A DNA stretch of 64,000 nt from Sarocladium kiliense (taxonomy: Eukaryota; Ascomycota; Sordariomycetes; Hypocreales; Sarocladiaceae). The notes beneath the pieces were generated by a model. The model saw nothing but the letters and a program-made list of their open reading frames with translations, ran no database searches and had not been told where the DNA came from. Numbering within the stretch: position 1 is the stretch's first letter; each line of letters starts with the position of its first letter. Both the position numbers and the translations under genes were made by a program. Of the stretch, positions 33,186 through 45,137 are shown one piece after another. The DNA is taken from assembly GCA_030734395.1 (NCBI GenBank), contig JAUZTG010000051.1:1-64000 (forward strand), written 5' to 3'.

Positions 33186-34870
33186 ATGGCCACCGCTCTT
33201 CCTTTCCACGTGAGAAACCTTTCCTTTCTCCGGCATATCAAAGATCTGACAGGTAGCAAAAGTTGAACGACCCGTCTCTCTTGCACCAGGCATCGTTGCT
33301 CAATGGGAAGTGGGTTCAATCTCAGACAGGCAAATCATTCCCAGTAGAAGGTGAGAAGCATCTCGTGCATGTCGATGAACAATGAGTGCTGACATAATCA
33401 TTAGATCCTGGAACAGGCAAAATCTGGGCTTCGTCTCCAGCGAACGAACTCTCTGATGTCGACCAATATGTCGAGTCTTCCCATACCGCGTTTCAACAGT
33501 TCCGCCATACCAACCCTCGTATCAGGGCAAAGCTGCTGCTGAAATGGTACGAATTTGTCTCAAGCGCGAAAGAGGACATAGCCAACATTGTCGTCTACGA
33601 GACCGGCAAGCCCAAGGCTGAGGCTCTGGGTGAAGTGGACTATGCCTTAGGCTTCCTTTGGTGGTTCGCGGGAGAGGCAGAACGCGTCCGAGGTTCAGTA
33701 GCTATTCCGTCCGTCTCTGATCGACGCACGTTTGTCATTAAGCAGCCGATTGGCGTATGCGTGGCATTGATTCCGTGGAACTTCCCCGTCGCTATGATTC
33801 TTCGGAAGGTCGCCGCAGCACTTGCGGCTGGCTGTACCATGATCATCAAGCCATCCCCAGAAACACCCCTGAGCGTCATGGCACTCGCTGATCTAGCTGA
33901 GAGAGCCGGCATACCTCCAGGTGTCATCAACGTCATCTCAACGGACATAACCAATACGCCAGCCGTCAGTGAGAGACTTTGCAAGCATCGCCTTGTACGC
34001 AAGGTCACTTTCACAGGTAGCACCGCAATTGGAAGCCTTGTTGCTAAGCAATGCGCTGAAGGCTTGAAGAAGGTCACCATGGAGCTTGGCGGCAACTGCC
34101 CCTTCATAGTCTTCGATGACGGTAATCTGCATGACGCAGTGGCTGCCCTCATGATTCTCAAGTGGCGAACAGCTGGACAGGCTTGCACACATGCCAATCG
34201 CGTCTATGTGCAGAAGGGAGTCTACCAAGAATTTGCCCGTCTTCTCGTCGAGTCAACGCAGAAGCTCATCAAGGTGGGACACGGTTCTGCGGCTGGCGTC
34301 ACGATGGGACCTTTGACCACAGCTCGCGGAGTGGAGAAGCTTGAGCGACACGTATCCGATGCCATCACCAAGGGAGGAAAGTTGCTCTGTGGCGGCAAGG
34401 CCCCGGATAGTCTCGATGAGGCATGCAGCAAGGGATATTTCTTCCAGCCTACCATCATTTCAGAAATGACGTCTGACATGATGACATCGAACGAGGAAGT
34501 CTTTGGTCCCTTGCTCGGTCTCTATCCGTTCGATACAGAGGAGGAGGTTGTGGAGATGGCGAACAATACTTCCATGGGCCTAGCATCCTACTTCTTCACA
34601 AAGGATGTTGACCGCACGTGGCGGATGCTAGAGAATCTTGAAGCTGGTATGATTGGAATGAATACAGGTAAGGAACTATTGCTACTCACGACATGGGGAA
34701 ACATACGGCTGACACGAACCTCAGGCAACGCATCTGGCGCTGAGTCACCTTTTGGGGGCATCAAGGAGTCGGGCTATGGCAAAGAGGCTGGTAAGGATGT
34801 GGCGATTGAAGAGTATCTCATCTCAAAGACTGCCACCCTCACTGTCCATACGCCACAGGTCGGCTCCTAG
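33186..34870 (+). CDS. Succinate-semialdehyde-type aldehyde dehydrogenase
   Basis: Four exons, 33186-33209, 33257-33350, 33405-34667 and 34725-34870, give 508 residues. The first exon is only 8 codons. The last intron (57 nt) lacks stops and keeps frame, so it can be wrongly read as coding; removing it restores MNTGNASGAESPFGG. Motifs: PWNFP (164-168), K188 in IKPSPETP, FTGST, ELGGN with E266, and catalytic C300 in GQACTHANR. The family oxidises succinate semialdehyde and related omega-semialdehydes with NAD(P). Shared promoter with homoserine dehydrogenase makes aspartate semialdehyde a possible substrate, which is inference. Confidence 0.9.
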
Positions 34871-35209
34871 GATGCGCGTCAATGGAGCCTTGCCCCCTTT
34901 CGTCATGCAGATAGACTACCATCTAGCTCCGTATTAGCTTACCTTGAAATGTGGCTGTCACCAGGAGACCACCTTCCTTTGGCTTTTTCTCTGCGCGGCT
35001 TGATGGTGTTGGTGCTCTTGAGTTGTCCCGTTCAAAGCCGATCTCAGCGTACCATCCCTCCCCGGTGACCCTCCCCGCCGGCGCCGCCGAGCTCCGAGTC
35101 TGGCAACATGTAAGCCAGCAACAGACTCGGCTGATCACTTTCTCCTGCCAATATCCCCTCAACGCAATATACATGTACATTACTACCGGAACTTATTGTC
35201 AAATCCAAA
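34871..35209. other. Intergenic upstream of the bZIP gene
   Basis: 339 bp in tandem orientation. Holds a run of TCCCCG-type boxes near 35058-35082 (CCCTCCCCGGTGACCCTCCC). No gene. Confidence 0.5.
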
Positions 35210-36884
35210 ATGATGACCTTACAGCCAAGTTCATCTGACCAGGAGAAGAAGTGGGCCTATCTTCCCTCCTTCTATTTAGATCTTTTGTCTAACGCCCATG
35301 TCCCCCCAGGAAAGCTCGAAACCGTTTATCCCAGCAGGCTTTCCGTCGAAGACAAGCTCTCAAGCTGAAGCAGCTGCAAGACCGAGTGGAGTCCAGCGAG
35401 AAGCCCAGTGCCGCGATAAACGAAAAGCTACAAAGAGAGAACTATGTGCTTCGAAGCCAGCTACTGCAAGTCCAGTCGAAGTTGGCCCGGGTAATGGAGA
35501 TTACACAGCGCCTGTCTGTGGCCATCGAAGCGACTACCAAGTCTTCCAGATCGTCACATGTCTTGCACAGCTCAGAAGAGAATGAAACCCACAGCCTTGA
35601 GAGTGAAGAGGTATGCGATGAGGTCAAGATAACATCAGAGATCTCTGAGCCTCACGAGCCAAGTCTGCCGACAGCTTTGGCTTCCTTGACGTGCCCCGCC
35701 ACCGACGATGGTGTTCCACAAGGTTAGTGTGATCTTTGAGAGGTAACGAGATGTTGGAGACAACCATCCGTCATGCGCTGAACTGAATGAAGTTGAAGAC
35801 CTGGATCTCGATTCCTTTGTTAGCCAGCATTATGATGGCTTCCAATTCAGTAGCATACCGAACAGCCAATCGTATGAGTATCATATGGGTCCTGGTCAAT
35901 ACGAGCACAGTCTCGCCATGAGCCAAGCCAACAGCTTCCTCGCTCACAGGCCCTGGACAGAGACGAACTCTCCATTCTCGGACCATATCCAGGTTCTCCA
36001 ACACTTCCTCTTGAACAAGCTTGGGGGAGACATATCGCCCTCACCTGGCACTTTACAGAGGTTAGTTTCGACCTTCGCCACGGCGAGTGGCTAGCAAGCA
36101 CTGAGTCCACAACAGAATCTACAACGGTGCCCTGGCGGCTCTGTCTCTCTTCAACAGTGTCACGCGACCCGATGCCATGTCGTGGTATGCTGGCACGAGG
36201 TTTTACCATATCGCAGACTTGACCACCTGGCAGCTCTGCCCATGTCCCAAAACCTTCGAGAAGGTACATCCTTTATACAGGCCGACTAGCAAGCAACTTT
36301 CCGTGCTGTATCCAAGCGTCATCAATTGGATACCATTCTCTTCGATACGAGAAAAGCTAATTCGTCTTCACGCGGGCAACCCTCACATCGACCGGATCTT
36401 CTGCGACGCCGTCAGCGCCTATGTGGTCGAGGCTTGCATGTCAGAGATCGTGTCGGGTGCTGCGCCATGCAGGGTCTACCTTAGGGTCAATGACCTGTTG
36501 AATGCTGGCTGTTGGGATCAAGCTGTCGACGGTGGCAGCTTAGATGCTCCCGTACTGCCAGCGACGACCGTCGACCACCTCTTTACCTCGCCTGAGTGTG
36601 CTCGAGCTGCGTTCCAACACCTGGGTATGGATGGCGGTGCTTCCAGGTATAAGATGGACCCGGCCTTCTTTGGAAAGTATCCAGAGCTGTATGATGCGTC
36701 TACGCCTGATATTTTAGCCAAAGGCATACCACTTAGACCTGATGTCCAGCCGATCTTGACCTACCCGCAGCCGCTGGACAGATCAACATACCAAATCTAT
36801 CGCAACTTCATCGAATTCACGGTATCAGCAATTAGTGATAGACGGGATCGATACGACGCGTTGTCAATTTACGACCCAGCCTAG
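35210..36884 (+). CDS. bZIP transcription factor with DUF3425 domain
   Basis: Four exons, 35210-35250, 35310-35722, 35793-36060 and 36116-36884, give 496 residues. The first intron (59 nt, GTGGGC donor, CTAAC branch, CCCCAG acceptor) is required to build the basic region KKKARNRLSQQAFRRRQ, which has the invariant N18-x7-R26 spacing; a leucine-zipper-like helix (LKLKQLQDRV ... ENYVLRSQLLQ) follows. The C-terminal half (from about 240) is the fungal DUF3425 domain with LYRPTSKQLSVLYPSVINWIPF and IDRIFCDAVSAYVVEA. Such proteins are nuclear regulators, often pathway-specific. Its place inside the cluster makes it a candidate local regulator. Confidence 0.85.
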
Positions 36885-37631
36885 GTACAAACGAAGTCTG
36901 TGTCATTTATTAGGACCTTCGAAGATTGCAAGGTAGATGTAACCCTGGTATAAAGCTTCCAAATGAATGCTGTGATCTTTGAGAGTTATCGTGGTTGCAC
37001 GATCTTGTACAGGGCTTGAGAAATCATTCAGTCTCGTGCACTGTCTGGCAGTCAAGGCGCACAGGCTGCTTGAATGAAACAAAACGCATATTACTATTCA
37101 CAATTGGAGTGATCATCTTACCCTCCACTCCTTGTCGTGCTTCTCGTTGTCCGCAATCGTCCGTGCGGTACCTCGGTCCTCCACAGTGCCTCAGACAGCC
37201 GTTGATGCTTCGCACCATCGTCTTCGTGTAGATAGCGGAGATAACAATTGCTATCATGCCTGTTCCACTACGTCTACGCAAAATACGGCGCCAAATGAAG
37301 ATCAGGGAGGGAACAGCTCAGTCGCAGCGTAGCCGGGGAGAGGGCCGATCACATGACCGGCGAAGGCCGTGGGTCTCCCCGCGACAATGCTCATCCATCC
37401 GCAAATCGGAGAGGATGCAATTACAGCACGCCAGATACAAGGGAAAGCACAATGGAACAGTCTAGGGCACCCAGTGCTGCTGGGAGAACCCTCTTTGCTG
37501 CAGAACCCCTATTAAAGCTGACTTAGAAGGCTTGTTCGGGTCGGGATTTCTAGTAGAGGGATCTATTGGCAAGCTTCACTTCTATACTTGCCCTTTGTGA
37601 ACGTAGCATTACTGGTAGACAAATCGCGACA
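36885..37631. promoter_or_regulatory. Upstream region of the PLP enzyme with CGGGGAGA boxes
   Basis: 747 bp. Two copies of an 8-bp box, CGGGGAGA at 37334-37341 (plus) and its complement at 37374-37381, lie about 250-300 bp before the ATG at 37632. The same box recurs upstream of other cluster genes. No coding gene. Confidence 0.45.
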
Positions 37632-38909
37632 ATGAGCAGCGCAGACGAGCGTTTCCGAACAAGGATGGGAGAGGCCCTGCCCAGCTTTGCCACAGCCACA
37701 CGATCCATCCACGGCGACGATATTCTCAACGCTGTCGATGATGTAGCACCTCCAATTCATGTGGCGGCAACATACCGCTATCCAAGAGATCCGGAACTTA
37801 TGCGCGAGCATCATGAGAGGCCGTCCTATCCTGTCTTGGATGTTGGGGAGCATTGCTATTCCCGGCAGTCCACACCAGGGTCATCGCGTCTTGAGGCTGT
37901 CCTGTCGTCGATCTTGGGACAGCCATGCATTACCTACTCATCTGGTCTTGCTGCATTCCATGCCTTGTTGAGCATGTTGGGCCCAAAGAAGGTCTCTATT
38001 GGCGCTGGCTACCATGGATGCCATGGCACTCTTGAACTCTATGCGCGGGCAGCCGGCACCGAGATCATCCCACTCGACTGTGCTGTTGATCAACTTGGTC
38101 CAGGGGACTTGATCCATCTTGAAACACCTGTCAATCCAACAGGTCGAGCATTCGACATCCAGTACTATGCAGACCGGGCTCATTCGCGCGGCGCATACCT
38201 TAGTGTGGACTCTACTTTCGCACCACCCCCTTTGCAGGATCCTTTTCTCCATGGCGCGGACATGGTGATGCACTCAGGGACAAAATACATTGGTGGTCAT
38301 TCCGACTTTCTATGCGGTATCCTGGCGGTAAAGAGTAGCAGCACCGGTGCGGAGTGGTTGCAGCAACTCCATCGAGACAGGCTGTACCTAGGGTCCATCA
38401 TGGCGGGCTTCGACAGCTGGCTTGCGACGAGGAGTATACGTACACTCGAAATGAGGGTCTTGAAACAAAGTCAGTCGGCGGAAGCCATAGTCCGCTCACT
38501 GAACGCTGCCTTGATGGGAAATCCTCAACTGTCAGCTTCAAAGAGCATCAGTGATCAGGACGTGCAGACTATACAAAAAGTGGTAAAGAGCATTCACCAT
38601 GCCAGCATTCAGGACGAGGCCAGTGTCAGAGGAAGCTGGCTGCAAAAGCAAATGCCTCGCGGCTACGGGCCGGTCTTTGCCCTGACGCTTCACGAGGTCC
38701 GCTATGCGAAGAACCTGCCGTCGAAGCTGCTTCTCTTCCACCACGCAACCAGTCTTGGAGGTGTAGAGAGTCTGATTGAGTGGAGGACGATGACGGATTC
38801 CACGGTGACAAAGGACTTCATGAGGGTCAGCATTGGTGTGGAGAGTCCAGAGGACCTGCTGGCGGATCTTCTTCGGGGCCTGAGAGCTGTTGCTGAAGAG
38901 ACTAGCTAA
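37632..38909 (+). CDS. Cys/Met-metabolism (gamma-family) PLP-dependent enzyme
   Basis: A single exon of 425 residues; the ATG at 37632 is the first real ATG of the frame. The fold-type I trans-sulfuration family is clear: PPIHVAATYRY near 40, YSRQSTPGSSRLE (76-88, phosphate and substrate binding), YSSGLAAFHALL, HLETPVNPTGR, and the Schiff-base lysine K218 in SGTKYIGGHSD. Members include cystathionine gamma-synthase, gamma-lyases, O-acetylhomoserine sulfhydrylase and specialised gamma-replacement enzymes in fungal pathways. It diverges enough from the housekeeping members that I do not assign a reaction. Neighbouring homoserine dehydrogenase points to homoserine or an O-substituted homoserine as substrate or product (inference). 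It has no introns, unlike most neighbours. Confidence 0.85.
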   Translation: MSSADERFRTRMGEALPSFATATRSIHGDDILNAVDDVAPPIHVAATYRYPRDPELMREHHERPSYPVLDVGEHCYSRQSTPGSSRLEAVLSSILGQPCITYSSGLAAFHALLSMLGPKKVSIGAGYHGCHGTLELYARAAGTEIIPLDCAVDQLGPGDLIHLETPVNPTGRAFDIQYYADRAHSRGAYLSVDSTFAPPPLQDPFLHGADMVMHSGTKYIGGHSDFLCGILAVKSSSTGAEWLQQLHRDRLYLGSIMAGFDSWLATRSIRTLEMRVLKQSQSAEAIVRSLNAALMGNPQLSASKSISDQDVQTIQKVVKSIHHASIQDEASVRGSWLQKQMPRGYGPVFALTLHEVRYAKNLPSKLLLFHHATSLGGVESLIEWRTMTDSTVTKDFMRVSIGVESPEDLLADLLRGLRAVAEETS

Positions 38910-39339
38910 GCCTGCTTTTGTTGCCTCAATGTCTGGACATTATAACTTAATATTATATTGATCATAACGCGGCTGACTTTTGGCTCATAATTCTATTTCA
39001 ACTGCAATAAAGCCACTACCTGTACAAGTCACAAAATATGAATACATGTATGTACTTAGACTACTTATGGTGGTGGGATCCGAAGTTGTGATGCAAACAG
39101 TTTGCCTGACTCCTCAGCGTGGTGGCCGTCGAATCCGGATTCACCCCTTCCAAGCCTTGCACGCTATGGTGCTCGATAAAAGCGCAACGTCATCAATTTG
39201 TTTACGGTTTCACAAGAGTCTGCAGAGTTGCTTTGGATGGCATGCACAATAATAAACTTAACGATTAAAAGACAACTGTCCACCACCACAAGACGTTTAG
39301 CTTCATACGCCTTCGACTTCATATACAGAAGTATCACAA
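38910..39339. other. Convergent intergenic region
   Basis: 430 bp between stop codons of the PLP enzyme and the Zn2Cys6 factor. AT-rich, no feature recognised. Confidence 0.5.
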
Positions 39340-41881
39340 TTACAAATTTCCGACCTCCCATGTTCCGAAGAACGGGCTACCAGGGGGCTGAAACTGGTAG
39401 AATGGATCATAAGCCATATCCAGAGGCATAGGCCACGAGACGGCAGCAGAATCAAGATCCGGTATCGGCGAAGTGGGAGTCGAAATTTCCATAGTTCGGG
39501 GTTCCTGTTCGTCTTGCGCGGCTACCGTTCTTCGCTTGCCTGACTGTGGCGGTAATGCCTGTCCGTTGGACAGACTTACCTCGACGTTGGGAAGATGGAA
39601 GTTATCCATATCGACAATATCCTCGCCTTCGTCCATACTGTCCTGTGGAAAGGAGGAGTCCTCGTCGAAGAGGCCACACGCCTGCGGTAAGGTTGTCGTG
39701 CCTCTGTAAGCAGCAAAATTATAGAGAAGTATATCCCACATCAAACGGTTGTTGATCGATATGGTCTTTGGTGTTGGCTGTTGTTGTTCTTCTGCTTCCC
39801 CATCTTGAGACGGCTCTGCTGCGAATGCCGAATGAACTAACAACTGAAGTCTTCCATGCTACCCAAACGTCAGTGTCTCTTTCAAGTATCAGTCTGAATG
39901 CGTGTACCCACCAACCACCGACATGACGGCCAAAGCTGTGCTAGCTCTTCTAGGAATGTAAGACAGCCCGAGAGCCTCTCTTGTGCCGCCCCTCTGGTCG
40001 ACCTGTCGGCAGCTCGACAAAAGTAGATATGAATGGTGGCTGCAATAGCGGTACAGTGACCGAGAAAGGGATCTGAGACGCGGTATTCCTTGCTCTTGAC
40101 CATGTCTATAAGTCGTACGATCCACGTACTGTGAATGAAAGCCAATTCTGAAGATGTCTTCCAAAAAGTGTTCGGTACAGCCAGCTGCGCCGACTGTTGG
40201 GGGCGTGATGAGTATAGAAAAGGGTGATTTAACATGCTGTGTATGGTGTGGTATGTGAATTGGATGTATAACCAAGGGCCCCAGTACCCTCTGTTACTAT
40301 GAAGGTCCTTTTTATCCTGGTCGGGAAAGCGTGCGAGATCGAATCGATGGCGCGTCGGCAACTTGGTCTCCAAGTCCATTAGATGGGCTCCGATGACAGC
40401 ATACCCAGAATCTATAGACCAGGGAGGTGGCATCCTATCATTCTGCTGAGCCCATTGCTTCGCGTACGTCCGAACCTCCCCCCACAATGTGGATAGCTGG
40501 ATCATGTACACCCAGAGTCCAGTCCTCTTCTTGGAACCGTGCGTTGTACCGCTCTGGTTTACGGTCTCCTCTCGAGGTATAGCGGGTGGCAGCTCGCTCA
40601 AGGTCCGGGGTAGATCTGCATGCATCGCGACATAGTGTGGCCTGGAGATGTCTTGTAAAATGTTGGTCGCCACAGATTGGTGCCCGTACATCTGCTGTAG
40701 CAAGTACAGGCTCCAAAACACCCTTCTTCGCGACTCTGCACGCTGGCCAATGTCGATGAGTGAGGACGTCTCGGAGTCGAGATTGGCACATTTTGCAAGG
40801 CTCACCGCCATGTCTACATGCAAACATGCCAGGGTCGGGTTATTGGCTATATAGTTCAGCGTATATCCAGGGAACCTAGATGTTTGATGTTGGGCGTCAC
40901 TCACCTTGCACATTCGCAACTGACAGCATGCAAAGGCTCTGTATCGTCCATAGTGAGACCTTTCCCTCCCCGATGCACTGCATGATTCTCTCTCTCGCCC
41001 GCTGGGCATATCCTTGACTTAACTCGTCTAAGCGGCCTTCAAAGAATGCATGCTTCGAGTGACAGACAGAAAGCGCCAGGAGAGACAGAAGCACCTCTTC
41101 GCGACAATCCTGAAGTGAGGAGAGCTCCAACCGGTCGAAGAGCCAGAGAGGCTGTTTGAGACAGTATCGGAAATAGGAATCCACAACATCTTCTAACACA
41201 TGCCTGGGAGGCAGAATGCTGTCTCAAGTCAGTCAATATCACAATCCAGCGAGTCAGGATCTTATACTTGCCTAACTGTGGATGTGTGATCGATCTCGGT
41301 ACGAGGCGACGGCGGAAGTTGCCAATCTTGGGATTCGCGCGAGGTTGCTGACTTCCTGGTTGCAGTAGAGTCCAGGTCGCTACTGCGGCTAGCAGAAGAG
41401 AAGACCAGCACCGTCAGTCATTTGGCTCCTGCAGAGACACGCGCAGAGATGACAAAGTTTGGTGTCCATACTCTTTGCTTTCCATCATGCGGATCTTTGC
41501 TTCAAGCTGAGCTAGACGTCTTTCCTGTCCAAGTACCAAATCGTGAGTTATGAGTCCTCACAGTTCAAGAAGAAGCCATGAGGTCGTACCGTGCTGGTTG
41601 AGCCACCTCTGTGTTGGAAATCCGAAGACGGAGCGTCTCCAGACATGCCGGGATAACTGCATGGTTTCGAAAGGCGAGTGCAGCTTGAACATTCCGGCCT
41701 CTCACCAGGACATCGAGTTTTCTTCCTCCTGCACATGTCGCGTCAGTCATGGGTCACATCACAGCGCCTATAAGTGCTTGAGCACTGCTGATGACTATGC
41801 GAAGATGAAGACCTACCGACAGTTCTCACAGGCCTGGTGCAGGCGCTTGTGAGGCCGGGTGCTCATGTCTGCTGGCGACAT
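39340..41881 (-). CDS. Zn2Cys6 transcription factor with fungal-specific TF domain
   Basis: Seven exons, 41881-41817, 41728-41590, 41524-41472, 41388-41272, 41218-40905, 40846-39912 and 39858-39340, give 713 residues. The zinc cluster has six cysteines at 18, 21, 28, 35, 38 and 45 (ACENCRRKKTRCPGERPEC), split by intron 1, then a coiled linker ERRLAQLEAKIRMMESK. The middle-homology domain includes DSYFRYCLKQPLWLF, LHVDMAVSLAKC and SRRRVFWSLYLLQQMYG, and the C-terminus is acidic and Pro/Gln-rich. Intron 4 has a GC donor (GCAAGT at 41271). It is a likely nuclear pathway-specific activator for the surrounding genes. The small third and fourth exons are the least certain. Confidence 0.85.
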
Positions 41882-42685
41882 GACTCTGACATTTCGTGAC
41901 TCCACGATCCCGATGGAGGAAAGCCGGTATCAAAGCATAGCGAACTGCGCAGGGAATGGAAAGTATAAGGTGTAGTACTCACAAACACGCTGCCGAGCTA
42001 CTGCATGTCTTTTTATAGGGACCCTGCCTATCAAATGCGGGGATGGTCATGCTCCGAATCCGCTCGCGCTACCCCATGTTATCTGGTCAGCGGCGATAAC
42101 GGCTGCTAGCGAAGCGATCCGGCGCCTGACTAGACGTCGGAGTAGTGGGTCGTTCCAGGCCTCTGCGGCTGGTTTTTGATAGTAGAATCTCAGCATCATG
42201 ACATTCCTCCAGTTGACCTGATAAGAAATGTAGAATATCTACTCAAGCACAGATGGGCTCTTTATAATCTAGAATAGAAGTTCAAGCTGTCTCTCAGAGG
42301 CCAACACTATATTGACATTGGAAGATATTCAGGGGGTCGGCATTTGTACTCCGTATGGTCGGGCCAGTCAGCCTACCCTGAATGGTCCTTTCGAGATCAA
42401 CACGGTTTTCATATCTAGTCAAAGCTAGGTAGGCATATAATTTCTCGCTGTTGAGATTTTAAATATAGTGAGGACATTACTCTATGTACCATTAATCCCG
42501 GGGCCGAATCCAGCGAACAGGCTGCTTGTATAATATCACTCTGCAGGTCGCATGGGCTTTTGATTGATCTACGACCGTTCTCCTGTTATAAAGTGCGCAA
42601 TCCATGCGCCAGCGAAACAGAATCGCGAAATATGTGGCAAGCATGAGACACGACATGATTATTAAGTTATAAGATACTTCGGCCA
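41882..42685. promoter_or_regulatory. Promoter region of the Zn2Cys6 gene
   Basis: 804 bp between the start of the regulator and the stop of the Rieske gene, both minus strand. No gene or repeat seen. Confidence 0.45.
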
Positions 42686-43986
42686 TCACCACTCTATGTC
42701 AGCATTCTCGGCCTTGCATGCTAATCCATCACAGAACGCATCATCATCCTTTGTAAGCTTCGCATTTGCGAGTGGACGACGAGCCCCCCATATCTCCATC
42801 TTCTGATCTTCTTCCTTCTTACGATGTTCTGTCAACAGTTGACGCACTGTATTCTGGAAGTAGATCGGTGCGCTCTCCAGATCTGGGTGCATCTCTCCGT
42901 TGGTGAAGACGCCAGCCTCAAGGTTCTTTTGAACTGCATCACACAGGTACTTGTCTTCTCCGAGAACGCGTTTGAAGAAAGAATCAACTTTTTCAAACTC
43001 TTCGTCTGTCGCATCTTTATGGCGGTAGACTTCGTACTCCATGGAGCATGTACCGACTGATGTAGGCACGCATCTCATCATGTAGAAGAAGTGAGGCCTA
43101 GGAAGACAAAACGTTAGAGATACAGAAGGAGATGGAAGAGAAGGTTCTTGACTCACGAGACCGTCATGCAGGCGTTTGGGAAATAGTAGGTGCTGACGAT
43201 CTTGATGTCATCTTCCTCTTTTCCCTTTCGTGGCCGCGAAAAGTGCTGAATGTAGCCAGGCTTGGAAACTGTGTAATAAAAGGACAGGTCGGCCAAATTC
43301 CTGACATCAGGATGAGCAACCTGGCAATGATAACACTCGTTGTAGTTGTCGGCAAGTGTCTTCCAGTTGTATTTACCCTCCATGCCCCAAACGTGATCGA
43401 ACTTGTACTGCGAGAAGTCGAAGTGTTTGAATCGCTCTTGGGTGTCAACACCCTCAAAGTCATCTGTCCACTTAACCTCAGGCTCTGGCGATGCATCCAG
43501 ATTAACCCAGATGAAGCCCACGGCATCGATGTGCACGTGGACAGGGAATAGACTATGATTCTCCTTTTTGAAGGTTGGCACCGAGTCAAAGCGAGGTGCC
43601 TTGGCCAGCTTGCCATTGATACCGTATGACCAGCCGTGATATTTGCAGGAGAAAATACTAGCATTTCCCGACTCCTTGGTCACCACGGGGAACGCTCTGT
43701 GTCGACAAATGTTGTGAAATCCGTTGATGGTCACCCCATCCTTGTCCATACACAGCACAAAGGCGTACCCAGCTTGTTCGAACCTGATAAAGTCGCCAGG
43801 TTTGTTGAAGCGCAGTTTGTGCGTGCAGAGAAGCCACCGTTTGGAGAAGATGGCTCGTCGTTCTAACTGATACAACTCCTCGGTCCGATACCACGATGCA
43901 GGTAATGCTCGCGGCTCTTCATACTCTGGTTTGCCCGGCAGAATTGCGCTCGATGCGGCGAGCATAGATCCAAGTTTTGAGAACAT
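42686..43986 (-). CDS. Rieske non-heme iron oxygenase, choline-monooxygenase/ring-hydroxylase type
   Basis: Exons 43986-43157 and 43097-42686 (59-nt intron, GTGAGT donor) give 413 residues. The Rieske [2Fe-2S] site is C94-x-H96 and C114-x2-H117 (NICRHR ... SCKYHGW). The mononuclear iron site is in NWKTLADNYNECYHCQVAHPDV, with D213 as the electron bridge and H220/H225 as ligands. The C-terminal catalytic domain contains GEDKYLCDAVQKNLEAG, as in choline monooxygenase-like enzymes. Bacterial relatives (GbcA, CntA) demethylate or cleave quaternary amines; plant CMO oxidises choline. No reductase gene lies in the window, so electrons must come from elsewhere. Divergent from an MFS gene, and near a sarcosine-oxidase-like gene, which supports an amine substrate. 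Confidence 0.9.
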
Positions 43987-45137
43987 CTTGGGGGCACAGG
44001 GAATGGGTTCAGCGAGGTCGCAAATGGAGCACAGAGATATTGATGAAGGCGTTGTCTCCTATAGATCAGGTCGTTGCATCACAGCATATCAGATGATTAT
44101 ATGTCAAACGAGACATAAGGATGGAAACTTGACTTAAGCTTTTAGGTCTTGTGACGGTTCCAGGATGGCGTTCGTGAGGAACGGCTCGATGCCTACTCAG
44201 GAGTCGACACGGTTCTGCCTCCCCGTCAAGTTCCCCGTAGACTACCCCGTAAGCTTCCCCGACTTTCCGAGATCTAATTATTAACTCGTTGCCTAGCACG
44301 GGGTTATCTTACGTATCTTCGACATCATGCGCCACTCATGCGACATCCCCCGATACAGGCGACGGCTTCCTGCCATGCCTGGTGGTAACCGAAATGCCTA
44401 TCGTGGTAAGCCTCGAAGCGTCCGGCACGAATCTTCCGGCCGCTATCACGACTCATCAAACATGTAAAGCAGGGATCGCTCGACCGATGGGCTCCCCGAA
44501 ACGTCCCGCAAGATTGCCGGTCACGTGCCCCACGGGGAGAGTCTAGGCCCCCGGCTTCCGAACTCTGACATGACGCCCCGTATCTTAAGACTTCCCATTC
44601 TTCGATAATCAACCCTTCTCCGATTCGCAGACGATATCAGGGAGGGAGAATGTGGATCCGGTTCTACGTAATCGTTTGATTAGTCTACGCAGGCACCATG
44701 TTGCTTTTCGTTGTTGAAATGTTCGATCTGAGTTGTGCGCTACAGCCTAGCTGGGGTTCCTTGTAAGCCACTCTAAGTTCAATAGTATACCTCCATAATC
44801 AGCTTCTTTCTGATTCGTGGTTAGATGACCGACGAGCCGTGTGGAACCTCCCTTAGGTCTTTGAACATGGATAGGTCAAGCGATTGCCAAACCACGCTAT
44901 TCCCTTCCAAACACAGGGCTGGGGTCTGTTACTCAATCTCCCCGGAGGCTGACTGGGTCAGACCCAATACCATGGACTAGAGACTAGGTCCAAGGATAAG
45001 CGCGTGAGGTGCGCGGGGAAACTGGATAAAGCAGCTCCGGTCCCCAGCCCAATCGAGACCCAGTACACTTGCACGCACCTCCTCCGAATACCAACATTTG
45101 TTCAAGTGATCTCCCTACCGAATCTTGCGTGATCATC
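43987..45137. promoter_or_regulatory. Divergent promoter: Rieske oxygenase / SVOP-type transporter
   Basis: 1151 bp between opposed starts. CGGGGAGA occurs at 44533-44540 next to a CACGTG E-box (44523-44528), and the complementary box at 44937-44944. Further CCCCG runs lie at 44220-44265. Likely shared control region. Confidence 0.5.

Noticed and set aside
40872..40904. Short intron with acceptor at the nearest CTAG in the Zn2Cys6 gene
   Set aside because: It shifts the frame. The acceptor at 40847 (TATATAG, after a CTGAAC branch) keeps frame and gives the expected domain sequence.
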